Part shown: piece after piece, positions 1 through 8,152 of the stretch
Position numbering within the stretch: position 1 is the stretch's first letter
Layout: each line of letters opens with the position of its first letter
Source of the DNA: ECT2AJA-044 sp965658225
Lineage (GTDB): Bacteria; Bacteroidota; Bacteroidia; Flavobacteriales; ECT2AJA-044
DNA: 44,745 nucleotides
Direction: 5' to 3'
Assembly: GCA_965658225.1 (NCBI GenBank)
Contig: CBFHRK010000008.1
Location: 1 to 44,745, forward strand
Notes under the pieces: model-generated
Database searches by the model: none
The model's input: the letters and a program-made list of their open reading frames with translations, nothing else
What the model was told of the DNA's origin: nothing
Translations under genes and position numbers: made by a program

Positions 1-653
1 TTGCGTTCGCGGTAATTGACTCGGCTGAGTTTAATCCGGAATACCCACGTGGTGCTGTTGTAGGCCAAATTCCAAATCCAGGTCAAGCAGTAAAAAAGGG
101 AAGAACGGTTTTTCTAACAGTGAACCCGCGCAATGTGCAAAAGGTTAGTCTGCCTAATTTAATAGACCGTTCGAAAAGACAGGCGATTTCGTACATCGAA
201 ACGTATGGATTTCGGGTAGGAGAATTGGAGTTTGTGCCGGACATGGCGCGGGATGTGGTGGTTGGAGTAAAATATGACGGAGAAGAGGTAATGCCAGGTG
301 CCTTACTGCCCAAACGCGCAGTAATTGATTTGATTCTAGGAGATGGGCTGAGCGATCAAAAGATTTCGGTTCCGTGGATTCCTGGTTTACAGCTCGACCA
401 AGCGAAAAAGAGATTAAAAGAACTCTCATTAAACGTAGGTTCTGTGCGTTACGACGAAACAGTGGAAGATACCGCTGCGGCTCGTGTATATCGCCAGTAT
501 CCAGAACCCAATTTGAGGCCAGTAATTCGACTGGGGATGTCCGTAGATTTATGGTTTACATCGGATAGTACGAAAATCCCTGTGGATACGTTATATACTC
601 CTGATACGAACCTTATTCTCGAAACTGATTCGCTTTCCAATGACGATTTCTAA
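1..653 (+). CDS. PASTA-domain protein (5'-truncated by window edge)
   Basis: The reading frame is open from the first bases of the window (frame of position 3) to a TAA at 651-653, so the start lies upstream and only the C-terminal ~217 residues are visible. Three consecutive PASTA-like units can be seen: the end of one around the 'GQIPNPGQ' motif, a second beginning 'VSLPNLIDRSKRQAI', and a third beginning 'ISVPWIPGLQLDQA'. Each has the family's V-P-x-L-x-G/D-x-x-x-x-x-A pattern. PASTA domains are usually extracellular and bind peptidoglycan or muropeptides. In Bacteroidota, single PASTA proteins are commonly encoded next to rluD, and that is the arrangement here. It overlaps the next gene by 14 bp, which indicates one operon. 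The exact ligand is unknown. A GTG at 120 is an internal codon, not the start. Confidence 0.85.
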   Translation, partial: AFAVIDSAEFNPEYPRGAVVGQIPNPGQAVKKGRTVFLTVNPRNVQKVSLPNLIDRSKRQAISYIETYGFRVGELEFVPDMARDVVVGVKYDGEEVMPGALLPKRAVIDLILGDGLSDQKISVPWIPGLQLDQAKKRLKELSLNVGSVRYDETVEDTAAARVYRQYPEPNLRPVIRLGMSVDLWFTSDSTKIPVDTLYTPDTNLILETDSLSNDDF

Positions 654-2436
654 ACGATTAATCCTATTATTTATCGGTTGTTTTGGTTCGGTCATGGGAC
701 AAGAATTGCTTGCTCCTTTAACTTCAAATCCGGTTATTCAAGACCATATTGAAAAGAACGGGCCACGGCAAAAGTCGCTCGCGTCGGATACTTTGAACCT
801 TCCGTTTTACGATGATTTTAGTGATGATGTTCTCTTTCCAAGGGAAGATCGATGGGACGATTCATTTACCTATCTGAATCTAGACATGGCCATTGCTCCG
901 CCATCGTACGGGGTGGTTACCTTCGACGGGTTGAACGAATATGGATTGGCTTACAACATGGTGAATTCGACCAGTTACGGGGTGGCCGACTACCTAACTT
1001 CAAAACCGATCGACTTAAATTATTTTCCCTCAGATAGCGTCTATTTGAGTTTCTATTATCAGGCGCAGGGAATAGGAAACGCACCGGAAGATGAAGATTC
1101 TTTAGTTCTTGAATTCAGAGGGCCAGATACGCTGGGATGGCGACATGTTTGGTCTACTCCCGGAAAGGATAATCATGATTTTAAATCCGTTTATATACCC
1201 ATTACAGACACTTCGCTTTTGAAGCGAGGATTCCAATTTCGATTCAAAAATTACGCGACCTTGTCGGGTAACTTAGACCATTGGCACGTAGATTATATCA
1301 TCTTGAATGAAGGAAGGTCGAGAAACGATTCGGCCATTGATGATATTTGCATTTCTGAACGACCGGGTCCGATTCTGGAGGATTACTACGCAGTTCCATG
1401 GACCCATTTTTCTAGTTTGACAAATCCGTATAAAGCTTCAAATCGTGTTTTCTTTCAGAATAGAGCAGGAGGAGTTCGTAATGTGAATTTTGGTTACAGA
1501 CTTTTCCAAGACGGTCAAAATATATTCAATTCGAATGTTCTTTTTAAGAATTCGAATCCCTTTACATTCGACTCGGTGAACTACGTGTTCCAAAGTAATT
1601 TAGAAAATATAACCGCTAATAGTAATGATAGCTCAGACGTTGAAATCAAGTACTTCATTCAATCGGTTCCCGATGTGCGGCCAGAGAACGATACCCTCAC
1701 GTTTAAACAGCGTTTTCACAACTATTACGCTTACGACGACGGGTCGGCAGAGCGAGGGTATGCTTTAAATGACTTAAGCGCAAAAATGGCGTATTACATC
1801 GATCCTTTGAAGGATGATGTTCTGCGGGGAGTTGAGCTCTATTTTCCACCTACCTTAATCGACGCCACTAATAACCGATTCAAAATTGGAATTTGGACTG
1901 TTGGTCAGGATGGGGCGCCTAGTTTGGCGCTGTATAAATCGGACAGTATTTACCAGCCGCGGTTTACCCCGATGAATTATTACGCGCGTTATTTATTGGA
2001 TTCGGCTCTAGTGATTGATCAGCCCGTTTTTATTGGAATTGAGCAGCAATTCAGTAACGAAATGTACGTGGGATTTGATCGTAATTTTGACAATAAGGAT
2101 AAGCTGTATTATTTCGTGAGTGGTCTTTGGTTGCCTTCTGAAATTGAAGGTTCTTTAATGCTTCGGCCGATGTTTGGGCCAGAAGTTACGAGTGATTTGG
2201 GCGTAGACGAATCGGAGCTTACCGATTTCACGGTTTATCCGAATCCAGCCAGCGATATAATTCGATGGGATGGAGACCTACAAAGCGCTTATTTTATACT
2301 CGATATGCAAGGCCGAACGGTGTTATCCGGCCGAGGGACGCAGGCCGAAATTAGCTTCCTATCGGAAGGAATGTATGTGCTCGCCAAAGAAGAGCGCGGT
2401 CGAGTAGTTCGCTCTCGATTTATAAAATTGAACTAG
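640..2436 (+). CDS. Secreted protein with T9SS type A sorting domain
   Basis: A 598-residue protein with a signal peptide (residues 1-21, ending 'GSVMGQ') and a C-terminal T9SS type A sorting domain over about the last 75 residues ('FTVYPNPASD', then 'LDMQGR', ending 'RSRFIKLN'). It is therefore predicted to cross the outer membrane by the type IX system and be released or anchored. The middle (~50-220) looks like a jelly-roll or carbohydrate-binding-like beta sandwich ('LPFYDDFSDD', 'LSFYYQAQG', 'WHVDYI'), as in 'choice-of-anchor' domains of other T9SS cargo. No catalytic motif was recognised. The ATG overlaps the end of the PASTA gene by 14 bp, and the stop is 2 bp before rluD, so the three are probably cotranscribed. 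The substrate or role is unknown. Confidence 0.85.
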   Translation: MTISKRLILLFIGCFGSVMGQELLAPLTSNPVIQDHIEKNGPRQKSLASDTLNLPFYDDFSDDVLFPREDRWDDSFTYLNLDMAIAPPSYGVVTFDGLNEYGLAYNMVNSTSYGVADYLTSKPIDLNYFPSDSVYLSFYYQAQGIGNAPEDEDSLVLEFRGPDTLGWRHVWSTPGKDNHDFKSVYIPITDTSLLKRGFQFRFKNYATLSGNLDHWHVDYIILNEGRSRNDSAIDDICISERPGPILEDYYAVPWTHFSSLTNPYKASNRVFFQNRAGGVRNVNFGYRLFQDGQNIFNSNVLFKNSNPFTFDSVNYVFQSNLENITANSNDSSDVEIKYFIQSVPDVRPENDTLTFKQRFHNYYAYDDGSAERGYALNDLSAKMAYYIDPLKDDVLRGVELYFPPTLIDATNNRFKIGIWTVGQDGAPSLALYKSDSIYQPRFTPMNYYARYLLDSALVIDQPVFIGIEQQFSNEMYVGFDRNFDNKDKLYYFVSGLWLPSEIEGSLMLRPMFGPEVTSDLGVDESELTDFTVYPNPASDIIRWDGDLQSAYFILDMQGRTVLSGRGTQAEISFLSEGMYVLAKEERGRVVRSRFIKLN

Positions 2437-2438
2437 AG

Positions 2439-3467
2439 ATGGCTGAAGAGGAATTCGAAGAGAACGAAGAGCTTTTTGAACATCATAGAATCGTTGCGGA
2501 CAAGGGGCAAAAACCCTTGCGGGTCGATAAATTTCTGAGCAATTTTTTAGAAAACGTTAGCCGATCTAGGGTTCAAACTGCCGCCGAATCGGGCAATATT
2601 CACGTGAACGGGGCTGTGGTTAAATCCAATTACAAGGTAAAACCCGCCGATGTCGTTCAAGTAGTCATGAGCTACCCTCCGAGAGAAATTGAATTGATCC
2701 CGGAAAATATTCCACTGGATATCGTTTATGAAGATGACGATGTGGTGGTGGTGAATAAACCGGCCGGACTCGTAGTGCACCCGGGCTACGGGAATTATTC
2801 AGGCACCTTGGTGAATGCTTTAATATATCATTTTCAGAATCTGCCCGTAGGGCAACAAACGGACCGACCCGGATTGGTGCATCGGATTGATAAGCTAACG
2901 ACCGGATTAATGGTGGTGGCGAAAAATGAGCCGGCTATGGCGCATCTGAGTAAGCAGTTTTTTGATCGTACCATCGAGCGTAGATACCTGGCACTTGTTT
3001 GGGGCGATTTTGAGGAAGATTCGGGAACAATTACCGGGAACATTGGTCGCAGTCACAAGAACAGAAAAGTTCAAGATGTATTTCCCGATGGTGATCAAGG
3101 CAAGCATGCCGTTACACATTGGGAAGTAGTAGAGCGATTGGGCTACGTTACGCTGATTCAGTGTAAGCTGGAAACCGGTCGCACGCACCAAATACGCGTA
3201 CACTTAGCTCATATTGGTCATCCGCTCTTTGGTGATTTCGAATATGGTGGGGATAAAATTCTCAAGGGAACCACGTTTACGAAGTACAAGCAATTCGTCA
3301 ATAATTGCTTCAAAATACTGCCACGACAGGCCCTACATGCGCGTTCGCTTGGCTTTACACACCCGAAATCAGGGGAGTGGATTTATCTCGAAAGCGATTT
3401 GGCGGAAGATATGGTGGCCGTTATCGACAAGTGGAGAAATTACTCCGTTCACGTCACCGAGCAATAA
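2439..3467 (+). CDS. rluD: RluD-family 23S rRNA pseudouridine synthase
   Basis: A 342-residue RsuA/RluA-family pseudouridine synthase. An S4 RNA-binding domain covers about residues 27-75 ('LRVDKFLSNFLENVSRSRVQ'). The catalytic domain has the signature 'VHRIDKLTTGLMVVAK', with the catalytic aspartate at 151, followed by 'LETGRTHQIRVHLAHIGHPLFGD'-type motif II/III segments near residue 245. RluD converts uridines of helix 69 of 23S rRNA to pseudouridine and helps late 50S assembly. The length is normal for RluD. The gene starts 2 bp after the T9SS protein gene, and its stop is only 8 bp from the convergent mqnE stop, with no hairpin between them. RluD versus a paralogue such as RluC cannot be settled fully by eye, but S4 plus the PASTA-protein neighbour favours RluD. 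Confidence 0.9.
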   Translation: MAEEEFEENEELFEHHRIVADKGQKPLRVDKFLSNFLENVSRSRVQTAAESGNIHVNGAVVKSNYKVKPADVVQVVMSYPPREIELIPENIPLDIVYEDDDVVVVNKPAGLVVHPGYGNYSGTLVNALIYHFQNLPVGQQTDRPGLVHRIDKLTTGLMVVAKNEPAMAHLSKQFFDRTIERRYLALVWGDFEEDSGTITGNIGRSHKNRKVQDVFPDGDQGKHAVTHWEVVERLGYVTLIQCKLETGRTHQIRVHLAHIGHPLFGDFEYGGDKILKGTTFTKYKQFVNNCFKILPRQALHARSLGFTHPKSGEWIYLESDLAEDMVAVIDKWRNYSVHVTEQ

Positions 3468-3475
3468 GAATTCCG

Positions 3476-4651
3476 TTAGTTCGAGAGCGCTTTGTCTCGG
3501 ATATCTTCTACGGAATAATCCAGATAATCTTTAATATGATTGTAAACGGTATCGCGCTCAATAGGGTGTCGACCCGCATCTTTAATTAGCGTAACTAATT
3601 CGTCGGTAGTCATCGCCGGATTCTGCTCTTCAGCTCCGGCCATTGAATAGATTTTCGTGCTATCGTCAATGGTGCCATCGATATCGTTCACGCCAAAGCC
3701 AAGACTTAATTGAGCCGTTTTGCGACCAATCATTGGCCAATAAGCCTTTACATGAGGAAAATTATCGAGGAAGATACGGCCAATGGCGTAAGTCTTTAAG
3801 TCCTCAATCATGGTCGTTTCGGGAACATCGCTCATTTGATTGTCACCGTTGCGGAACTTGAGAGGAATAAAGGTGTTGAATCCGCCCGTTTTATCCTGTA
3901 AGTCACGTAAACGATTCATGTGGTCTACGCGGTGACGATACTCTTCAATATGTCCGTACAGCATGGTTGCATTGGAGGGCATTCCAAGGTTGTGTGCTGC
4001 TTCGTGAATTCCGAGCCATTGCGCTGAAGAACATTTGTCTGCACAAATTACAGCGCGCACATCTTCATCAAAAATCTCGGCGCCTCCACCAGGTAGGCTG
4101 TCTTGACCGTGGTCTTTTAATATTTTGAGTCCTTCCGAATAGCTCACTTTTGCCTTGCGGCACATATATTCGAGCTCAACGGCGGTAAATGCTTTTACAT
4201 GAAGGTCGGGCCTAATTTCTTTGATTTTCTTAATCAATGAAGCGAAGTAATGAAGCCCCATTTTCGGGTGAACTCCCCCAACAATGTGCACTTCCGTAAT
4301 GGGTTGTTCATCATAGGAGCGCACTTTTTCGAGAATTTCTTCTTCGGTCATTTCCCAGCCCTCGTCTTTTTGCTTTAAAAGGCGTGAATAGGCACAAAAT
4401 TTACAGTCGAACACACAAATATTGGTTGGCTCAACGTGGAAATTACGGTTGAAATAGGTGTAATTCCCATGTTTCTTTTCACGGATGAAATTGGCTAAAG
4501 TGGCTAAGTAGCTCAAGTCGCCTTTTTCGAAAAGAAGAACGCCTTCGTCGAAGGAAATTCGTTCTTCGGCCTCTACTTTACGCGCAATGCGCAGTAAATC
4601 GGGGTCGATATTCGATTGCAATAAGGTCTGGATGGAAGTTGCCTGCTTCAT
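3476..4651 (-). CDS. mqnE: Aminofutalosine synthase MqnE (radical SAM)
   Basis: A 391-residue radical SAM enzyme. The cluster motif is C79-x3-C83-x2-C86 ('ICVFDCKFCAYSR'), typical of the MqnE/MqnC/CofH group. 'VGGVHPKMGLHY', 'LPGGGAEIF' and 'ATMLYGHIEEYRHRVDH' are characteristic of this group. MqnE joins 3-(1-carboxyvinyloxy)benzoate to SAM to form aminofutalosine in the futalosine menaquinone route. CofH is the nearest alternative, but the N-terminal region and the Bacteroidota setting favour MqnE. The frame stays open up to 4690, but a perfect -7 box (4673-4680) lies inside that extension. The ATG at 4651, 21 nt downstream of the box, is therefore taken as the start. It is convergent with rluD and no other mqn gene is in the window. 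Confidence 0.9.
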   Translation of the reverse strand: MKQATSIQTLLQSNIDPDLLRIARKVEAEERISFDEGVLLFEKGDLSYLATLANFIREKKHGNYTYFNRNFHVEPTNICVFDCKFCAYSRLLKQKDEGWEMTEEEILEKVRSYDEQPITEVHIVGGVHPKMGLHYFASLIKKIKEIRPDLHVKAFTAVELEYMCRKAKVSYSEGLKILKDHGQDSLPGGGAEIFDEDVRAVICADKCSSAQWLGIHEAAHNLGMPSNATMLYGHIEEYRHRVDHMNRLRDLQDKTGGFNTFIPLKFRNGDNQMSDVPETTMIEDLKTYAIGRIFLDNFPHVKAYWPMIGRKTAQLSLGFGVNDIDGTIDDSTKIYSMAGAEEQNPAMTTDELVTLIKDAGRHPIERDTVYNHIKDYLDYSVEDIRDKALSN

Positions 4652-4672
4652 GGTATCATTTATCAATGGGGT

Positions 4673-4680
4673 CAAAGGTA
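4673..4680 (-). promoter_or_regulatory. -7 promoter box (TACCTTTG) of mqnE
   Basis: A perfect match to the Bacteroidota primary-sigma -7 element TAnnTTTG on the minus strand, 21 nt before the chosen mqnE ATG at 4651. It excludes the longer open-frame start at 4690. Confidence 0.7.
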
Positions 4681-4751
4681 CGGTACCCAATCTTTATACC
4701 CTAAAACATACTGGACCCACTTTTCGTTTAAACAATGCGTAATATTGTAAT

Positions 4752-5819
4752 ATGAAGATCACACGAATCCTTTTTCTTCTGCTTATAGTGCTCGGGGCCT
4801 GTCGGCCCGATAATGACGATGACGACAACAACGGAGGCGATATCGATAATCCCGATTACGTTTTTGATTTACCGTCTTATTTTCCTTCTATTCCGGAGCC
4901 AGCCGACAACAAGACGACGGTTAAAGGAGTCGAATTGGGCCGATGGTTGTTTTTTGAGAAAAAATTAAGTCGCGACAATACGATTAGTTGCGGTAGTTGT
5001 CATTTTCAGGAAAATGGCTTTAGCGATCCCAATCAATTTAGCGTAGGTGTTGATGGAATCGCAGGAACGCGAAATGCAATGGCCATTATTAACCTCGCTT
5101 ACCGTACGAATGGGCTTTTTTGGGATGGAAGGGCAACCAGTTTGGAAGAGCAAGCCATTGAACCCATTCCTAACCCCATTGAGATGCATCAAAGTTGGAC
5201 GGCAGCTCTAGACAAGCTTCGGGCCGATGAAAAATACCATCCGCTTTTCAAAAATGCCTTTGGTGATACAGCGATAACAGTCGAAAGAGCCACGAAAGCG
5301 ATTGCTCAATTCGAGCGCACGATTATCAGTGGGAACAGTAAGTTCGACAAATTTCTGCGGGGCGAGGCTTCCCTGGACCCAGCTGAAATTCGCGGATTCG
5401 ATACGTTTGAAAATGAAATCAGTGACTGTTTTCATTGTCATGGAGCCTATGCAACGGCTTTTCAGTTTACCGATAATGTATTTCACAACACAGGGCTCGA
5501 TTCTGTTTTCACCGATGAAAAGGGTTTGTATGAAGTTACGGGTAACCCAGAGGATATTGGCAAGTTTCATACGCCCACCCTACGGAATATTGAGTTTACC
5601 GGACCTTATATGCACGATGGTCGCTTTCAAACGCTGGAAGAGGTGATTGAGTTTTATAATATGGGCGGACACCCTTCACCCACTTTAGATCCCTTGATGA
5701 AAGCGGCCGGAGTGGGGCGCAATTGGACGCAGCAGCAAAAAGACGATTTGATCGCCTTTTTGAAAACACTCTCTGATCCCGATTTTCTAAATAATCCGGA
5801 ATATTCTGACCCGCATTAA
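4752..5819 (+). CDS. Di-haem cytochrome c peroxidase / MauG-like lipoprotein
   Basis: A 355-residue lipoprotein: a short hydrophobic leader ends in the lipobox 'LGAC' (Cys17), followed by an acidic Asn/Asp-rich linker. Two c-type haem sites are visible, C80-G-S-C-H84 and C226-F-H-C-H230. Around them are 'RWLFFEKKLSRD', 'FSVGVDGIAGTRNAM', 'LFWDGRA' and 'YMHDGRFQTLEEVIEFYN', which are typical of the CCP_MauG family. Bacterial cytochrome c peroxidases reduce H2O2 in the periplasm with electrons from small cytochromes. MauG-like relatives oxidise other substrates, and the sequence alone does not decide between them. The length matches the family. Its promoter is unclear: a near match (TAATATTG, 4740-4747) is only 4 nt from the ATG. 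The next gene, 53 bp away, may be independent. Confidence 0.88.
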   Translation: MKITRILFLLLIVLGACRPDNDDDDNNGGDIDNPDYVFDLPSYFPSIPEPADNKTTVKGVELGRWLFFEKKLSRDNTISCGSCHFQENGFSDPNQFSVGVDGIAGTRNAMAIINLAYRTNGLFWDGRATSLEEQAIEPIPNPIEMHQSWTAALDKLRADEKYHPLFKNAFGDTAITVERATKAIAQFERTIISGNSKFDKFLRGEASLDPAEIRGFDTFENEISDCFHCHGAYATAFQFTDNVFHNTGLDSVFTDEKGLYEVTGNPEDIGKFHTPTLRNIEFTGPYMHDGRFQTLEEVIEFYNMGGHPSPTLDPLMKAAGVGRNWTQQQKDDLIAFLKTLSDPDFLNNPEYSDPH

Positions 5820-5872
5820 AATTTTGGCACGACCTTTGGTTTTGTCTTGATAGAATTAAAAAAAGAAACGCC

Positions 5873-6445
5873 ATGAAAAAGATTTTATCCTATTCCCTCC
5901 TCGGTGCCCTTATGATTGGCGCCTTATCCTTAACCGGTTGCAAAAGCAAAAAACTTGAAGCTCCAAAAGGCGAAGTAGAGATTGCGGTACCTTGCAGTGG
6001 TGACGAATTTTGGTCGAACAAAGACGTGTTCCGTGCGAATGCAGTCGGCGAAAGCAAAGACCAAATGGTATCTAAGAAAAAAGCCCTGAGCAATGCGCGC
6101 GCAGATTTAGCGAGCTCGATTACTACGACGATCAAAGGAACGATTGATAACTATGTAAACTCACGTGAATTCAATAATCAAGAAGATGTAGAAGAGCGTT
6201 TCGAAGGCCTCACTAGAGAAGTGATCAATCAGGAATTGGCTGGAGTTAAAACAATTTGCGAGAAGATGTTTACTACCGAGGATGGAACGTATAAAACGTA
6301 TATCGCTTTAGAAATGAGTGGTGAAGATCTGCTTGGAGCATTGAATCAAACCTTGAGTAACGATGAGCGTCTTCGTATTGATTACGATTACGAAAAGTTC
6401 AAAGAAGAGTTCAACAAGGAGATGGACAAATTGAACGAGAATTAA
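5873..6445 (+). CDS. Small LPP20-like lipoprotein, function unknown
   Basis: A 190-residue lipoprotein with signal peptide and lipobox 'LTGC' (Cys23). After a short linker comes an LPP20-type domain: 'FRANAVGESKDQMVSKKKAL' followed by 'ARADLASSITTTIKG', in which a residue-rich helix follows a beta strand as in the LPP20/LpoB-like fold. The C-terminal third is a charged helix ('FKEEFNKEMDKLNEN'). LPP20-family lipoproteins are outer-membrane or periplasmic and usually of unknown function. The same N-terminal domain type is seen in the larger lipoprotein at 8153-9526, so the window carries two members. It lies 53 bp after the peroxidase gene and is followed by a strong terminator. Confidence 0.75.
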   Translation: MKKILSYSLLGALMIGALSLTGCKSKKLEAPKGEVEIAVPCSGDEFWSNKDVFRANAVGESKDQMVSKKKALSNARADLASSITTTIKGTIDNYVNSREFNNQEDVEERFEGLTREVINQELAGVKTICEKMFTTEDGTYKTYIALEMSGEDLLGALNQTLSNDERLRIDYDYEKFKEEFNKEMDKLNEN

Positions 6446-6465
6446 TTCGGTCCTCGGTTAAAGTA

Positions 6466-6495
6466 TAAATCCCGCCGTGAGGCGGGATTTTTTAT
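6466..6495 (+). terminator. Rho-independent terminator after the LPP20-like gene
   Basis: A 9-bp perfect stem (AATCCCGCC at 6468-6476, GGCGGGATT at 6481-6489) with a GTGA loop, followed by a T-rich run. It sits 20 bp after the stop codon and also separates this gene from the convergent epimerase gene. Confidence 0.9.
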
Positions 6496-6531
6496 TTTAA
6501 ACCATGAAAACATTGAGCTTCAGTTTGCACC

Positions 6532-7449
6532 TTAAAATGCAAAGCTGGCTCGGAAATCACTCAATTCTTCCGACATTGATTTAGCAGGCCATGGGATGAG
6601 CTCTGTAATTCGGCACGGAATGGCTAGACTCTGATTCTTCATTTTCATATGATGATTTATATTAATCATCTCTAAGTCCGGATATACTTCTTTAATTGCC
6701 TCTGCAATGTCCATGACACTGAGGTTGTGCTCTCCCAAGTTGTAGATTCCCGGAGGGGCTTTTTCCTGCACTAATAAGGCTAGTGTATGCGCGGCTTTAT
6801 CGATGTGAATAAAAGACCGCATTTGCTCGCCCGATCCATGAATCGAAATTTTACGGTTAAAATGGGCCTCAAACATAAAACGGTTGACTACTGCGTCAAT
6901 TCGAAAGGCCGGATTAAACCCATAGATATTCGCGGATCGGATGATGTAGGTTTTTAATTGCTTTTCCATTCGTTTTACCTGCTGCTCGCCGTCGTATTTC
7001 GAAATGCCGTAAAAAGAATTGGGATGCGGAGTGTAGCTTTCGTCGGCATTCTCGGCGCCATCGCCATAAACCGATGCGCTCGATAAATAAACGACTCCTT
7101 GAACATTCGAACGTTCAATTGACTGAACCAGCTGGGCGGTTCCCCAGTGATTAATTTGATCGTAAAAATGAGATTCGCGATCGGCAAATGGAGTAGTCAC
7201 TTTTGCGGCTAAATGATACACCCAATCTATGTCCTTCAAGTTTTTCTCAAGTTTGCGCCCATCGAGTAAGTCGCCTTGTACAAATTTTATTTTCTCCGTG
7301 GGAAGTTGACCTGCCGTAAAGAAATCATACTTTTTACTTGAAAGGTTGTCGTAAATGACAATTTTGTCAATTTCTTTGCTTGTTTGAAGCAGCTGATGAA
7401 CGAGGCTGTAGCCAATATAACCTGTTCCTCCAGTGATTAATATGTTCAT
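6532..7449 (-). CDS. NAD-dependent epimerase/dehydratase (extended SDR)
   Basis: A 305-residue extended short-chain dehydrogenase/reductase. The N-terminal Rossmann motif is G7-x2-G10-x2-G13 ('ITGGTGYIGY'), the acidic motif is 'GDLLD' near residue 60, and the active site is Y147-x3-K151 ('YGISKYDGEQ') preceded by 'YLSSASVYG'. It resembles nucleotide-sugar epimerases/dehydratases of the GalE/RfbB class, with 'YIIRSANIYG' and 'GEQMRSFIHIDKAA' in the expected positions. The sugar substrate cannot be read from the sequence. Its ATG overlaps the stop of the upstream cysH-like gene by 4 bp (ATGA, 7446-7449), so the two are translationally coupled. It ends 37 bp from a hairpin shared with the opposite strand. 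Confidence 0.85.
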   Translation of the reverse strand: MNILITGGTGYIGYSLVHQLLQTSKEIDKIVIYDNLSSKKYDFFTAGQLPTEKIKFVQGDLLDGRKLEKNLKDIDWVYHLAAKVTTPFADRESHFYDQINHWGTAQLVQSIERSNVQGVVYLSSASVYGDGAENADESYTPHPNSFYGISKYDGEQQVKRMEKQLKTYIIRSANIYGFNPAFRIDAVVNRFMFEAHFNRKISIHGSGEQMRSFIHIDKAAHTLALLVQEKAPPGIYNLGEHNLSVMDIAEAIKEVYPDLEMININHHMKMKNQSLAIPCRITELIPWPAKSMSEELSDFRASFAF

Positions 7450-8120
7450 TTATTTGCTAAATCTGTATGTAAACCGCATTCTGTTTTTTTCATTCCCGCC
7501 CATCTTCCTTGACGATCGGTATCACCCGTCAAATCGAATTTTCTTGTACACGGTAGACAGCCAATGCTGAGGAATCCGCGCTCTTCGAGCGGATGAACGG
7601 GCAAATCAAATTCTTTCCGGTAAGCCCAAATCATTTTGCTATTCCAATTGAGCATAGGGTGAAGTCGGGTCGTATTGTGTTTCCCCGGTTGTTCGTAACT
7701 GAATTCGGCACGGATCGAGCTTTGATCCTTTCGGACTCCGGAAATCCACACATCGAAATCGTGCAGAACGGGTTCCATGGGCAGTGTTTTGTTAAGGAAA
7801 CAGCAATGATCGGGATCGCTGCTAAAAAGCAATTGGCCGTGTTCATCGCGCTGTTTAACCTTATCTATCGGAGAAGAAACGTTGACGATGGTCAAGCCAA
7901 AGGTCGCGCCTATTTCATCTCGAAAGGCGAGCGTTTCTGGGAAATGATAGCCAGTGTCTAAAAAGTATATAGGAATATCGGGCTGAATTCTGCTGATCAT
8001 ATGCAACATAGGAAGGCTGTGCGTTTGAAAGCTGGAGCTTGCAAAAACGGTTTTCCCTTCGTCTTGATAGCGATGTAGATACGCTGCGAATTGCTCGAAC
8101 TGCGGGGTGATTTCATTCAT
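7446..8120 (-). CDS. cysH: Phosphoadenylyl-/adenylyl-sulfate reductase (CysH family)
   Basis: A 224-residue CysH-family reductase that converts APS or PAPS to sulfite in assimilatory sulfate reduction. Seen motifs: the P-loop-like 'SSSFQTHSLPML' near residue 28, 'YFLDTGYHFPET' (52-63), 'WISGVRKDQSSIRA' (125-138) and the catalytic-Cys motif 'ECGLH' (C215). It also has C106-C107 and C188-x2-C191, the cysteine set that binds a [4Fe-4S] cluster in APS-type enzymes and is absent from E. coli-type PAPS reductase. APS reductase activity (1.8.4.10) is therefore the better inference. A perfect -7 box lies 7 nt before the ATG, so the leader is very short. The usual cysD/cysN partners are not in the window; the downstream partner is an SDR epimerase. 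Confidence 0.88.
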   Translation of the reverse strand: MNEITPQFEQFAAYLHRYQDEGKTVFASSSFQTHSLPMLHMISRIQPDIPIYFLDTGYHFPETLAFRDEIGATFGLTIVNVSSPIDKVKQRDEHGQLLFSSDPDHCCFLNKTLPMEPVLHDFDVWISGVRKDQSSIRAEFSYEQPGKHNTTRLHPMLNWNSKMIWAYRKEFDLPVHPLEERGFLSIGCLPCTRKFDLTGDTDRQGRWAGMKKTECGLHTDLANK

Positions 8121-8127
8121 AGCGATA

Positions 8128-8135
8128 CAAAGGTA
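8128..8135 (-). promoter_or_regulatory. -7 promoter box (TACCTTTG) of the cysH-epimerase operon
   Basis: A perfect TAnnTTTG on the minus strand. It ends 7 nt before the cysH ATG (8120), which implies a leaderless or nearly leaderless mRNA. It lies in the 26-bp gap after the LPP20-like lipoprotein gene, so cysH has its own promoter. Confidence 0.65.
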
Positions 8136-8152
8136 CGCAACAAATGAATGGC

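Noticed and set aside
5817..5872. Promoter between the peroxidase and LPP20-like genes
   Set aside because: Only degenerate matches to TAnnTTTG (GACCTTTG) were seen, which is too weak to annotate.
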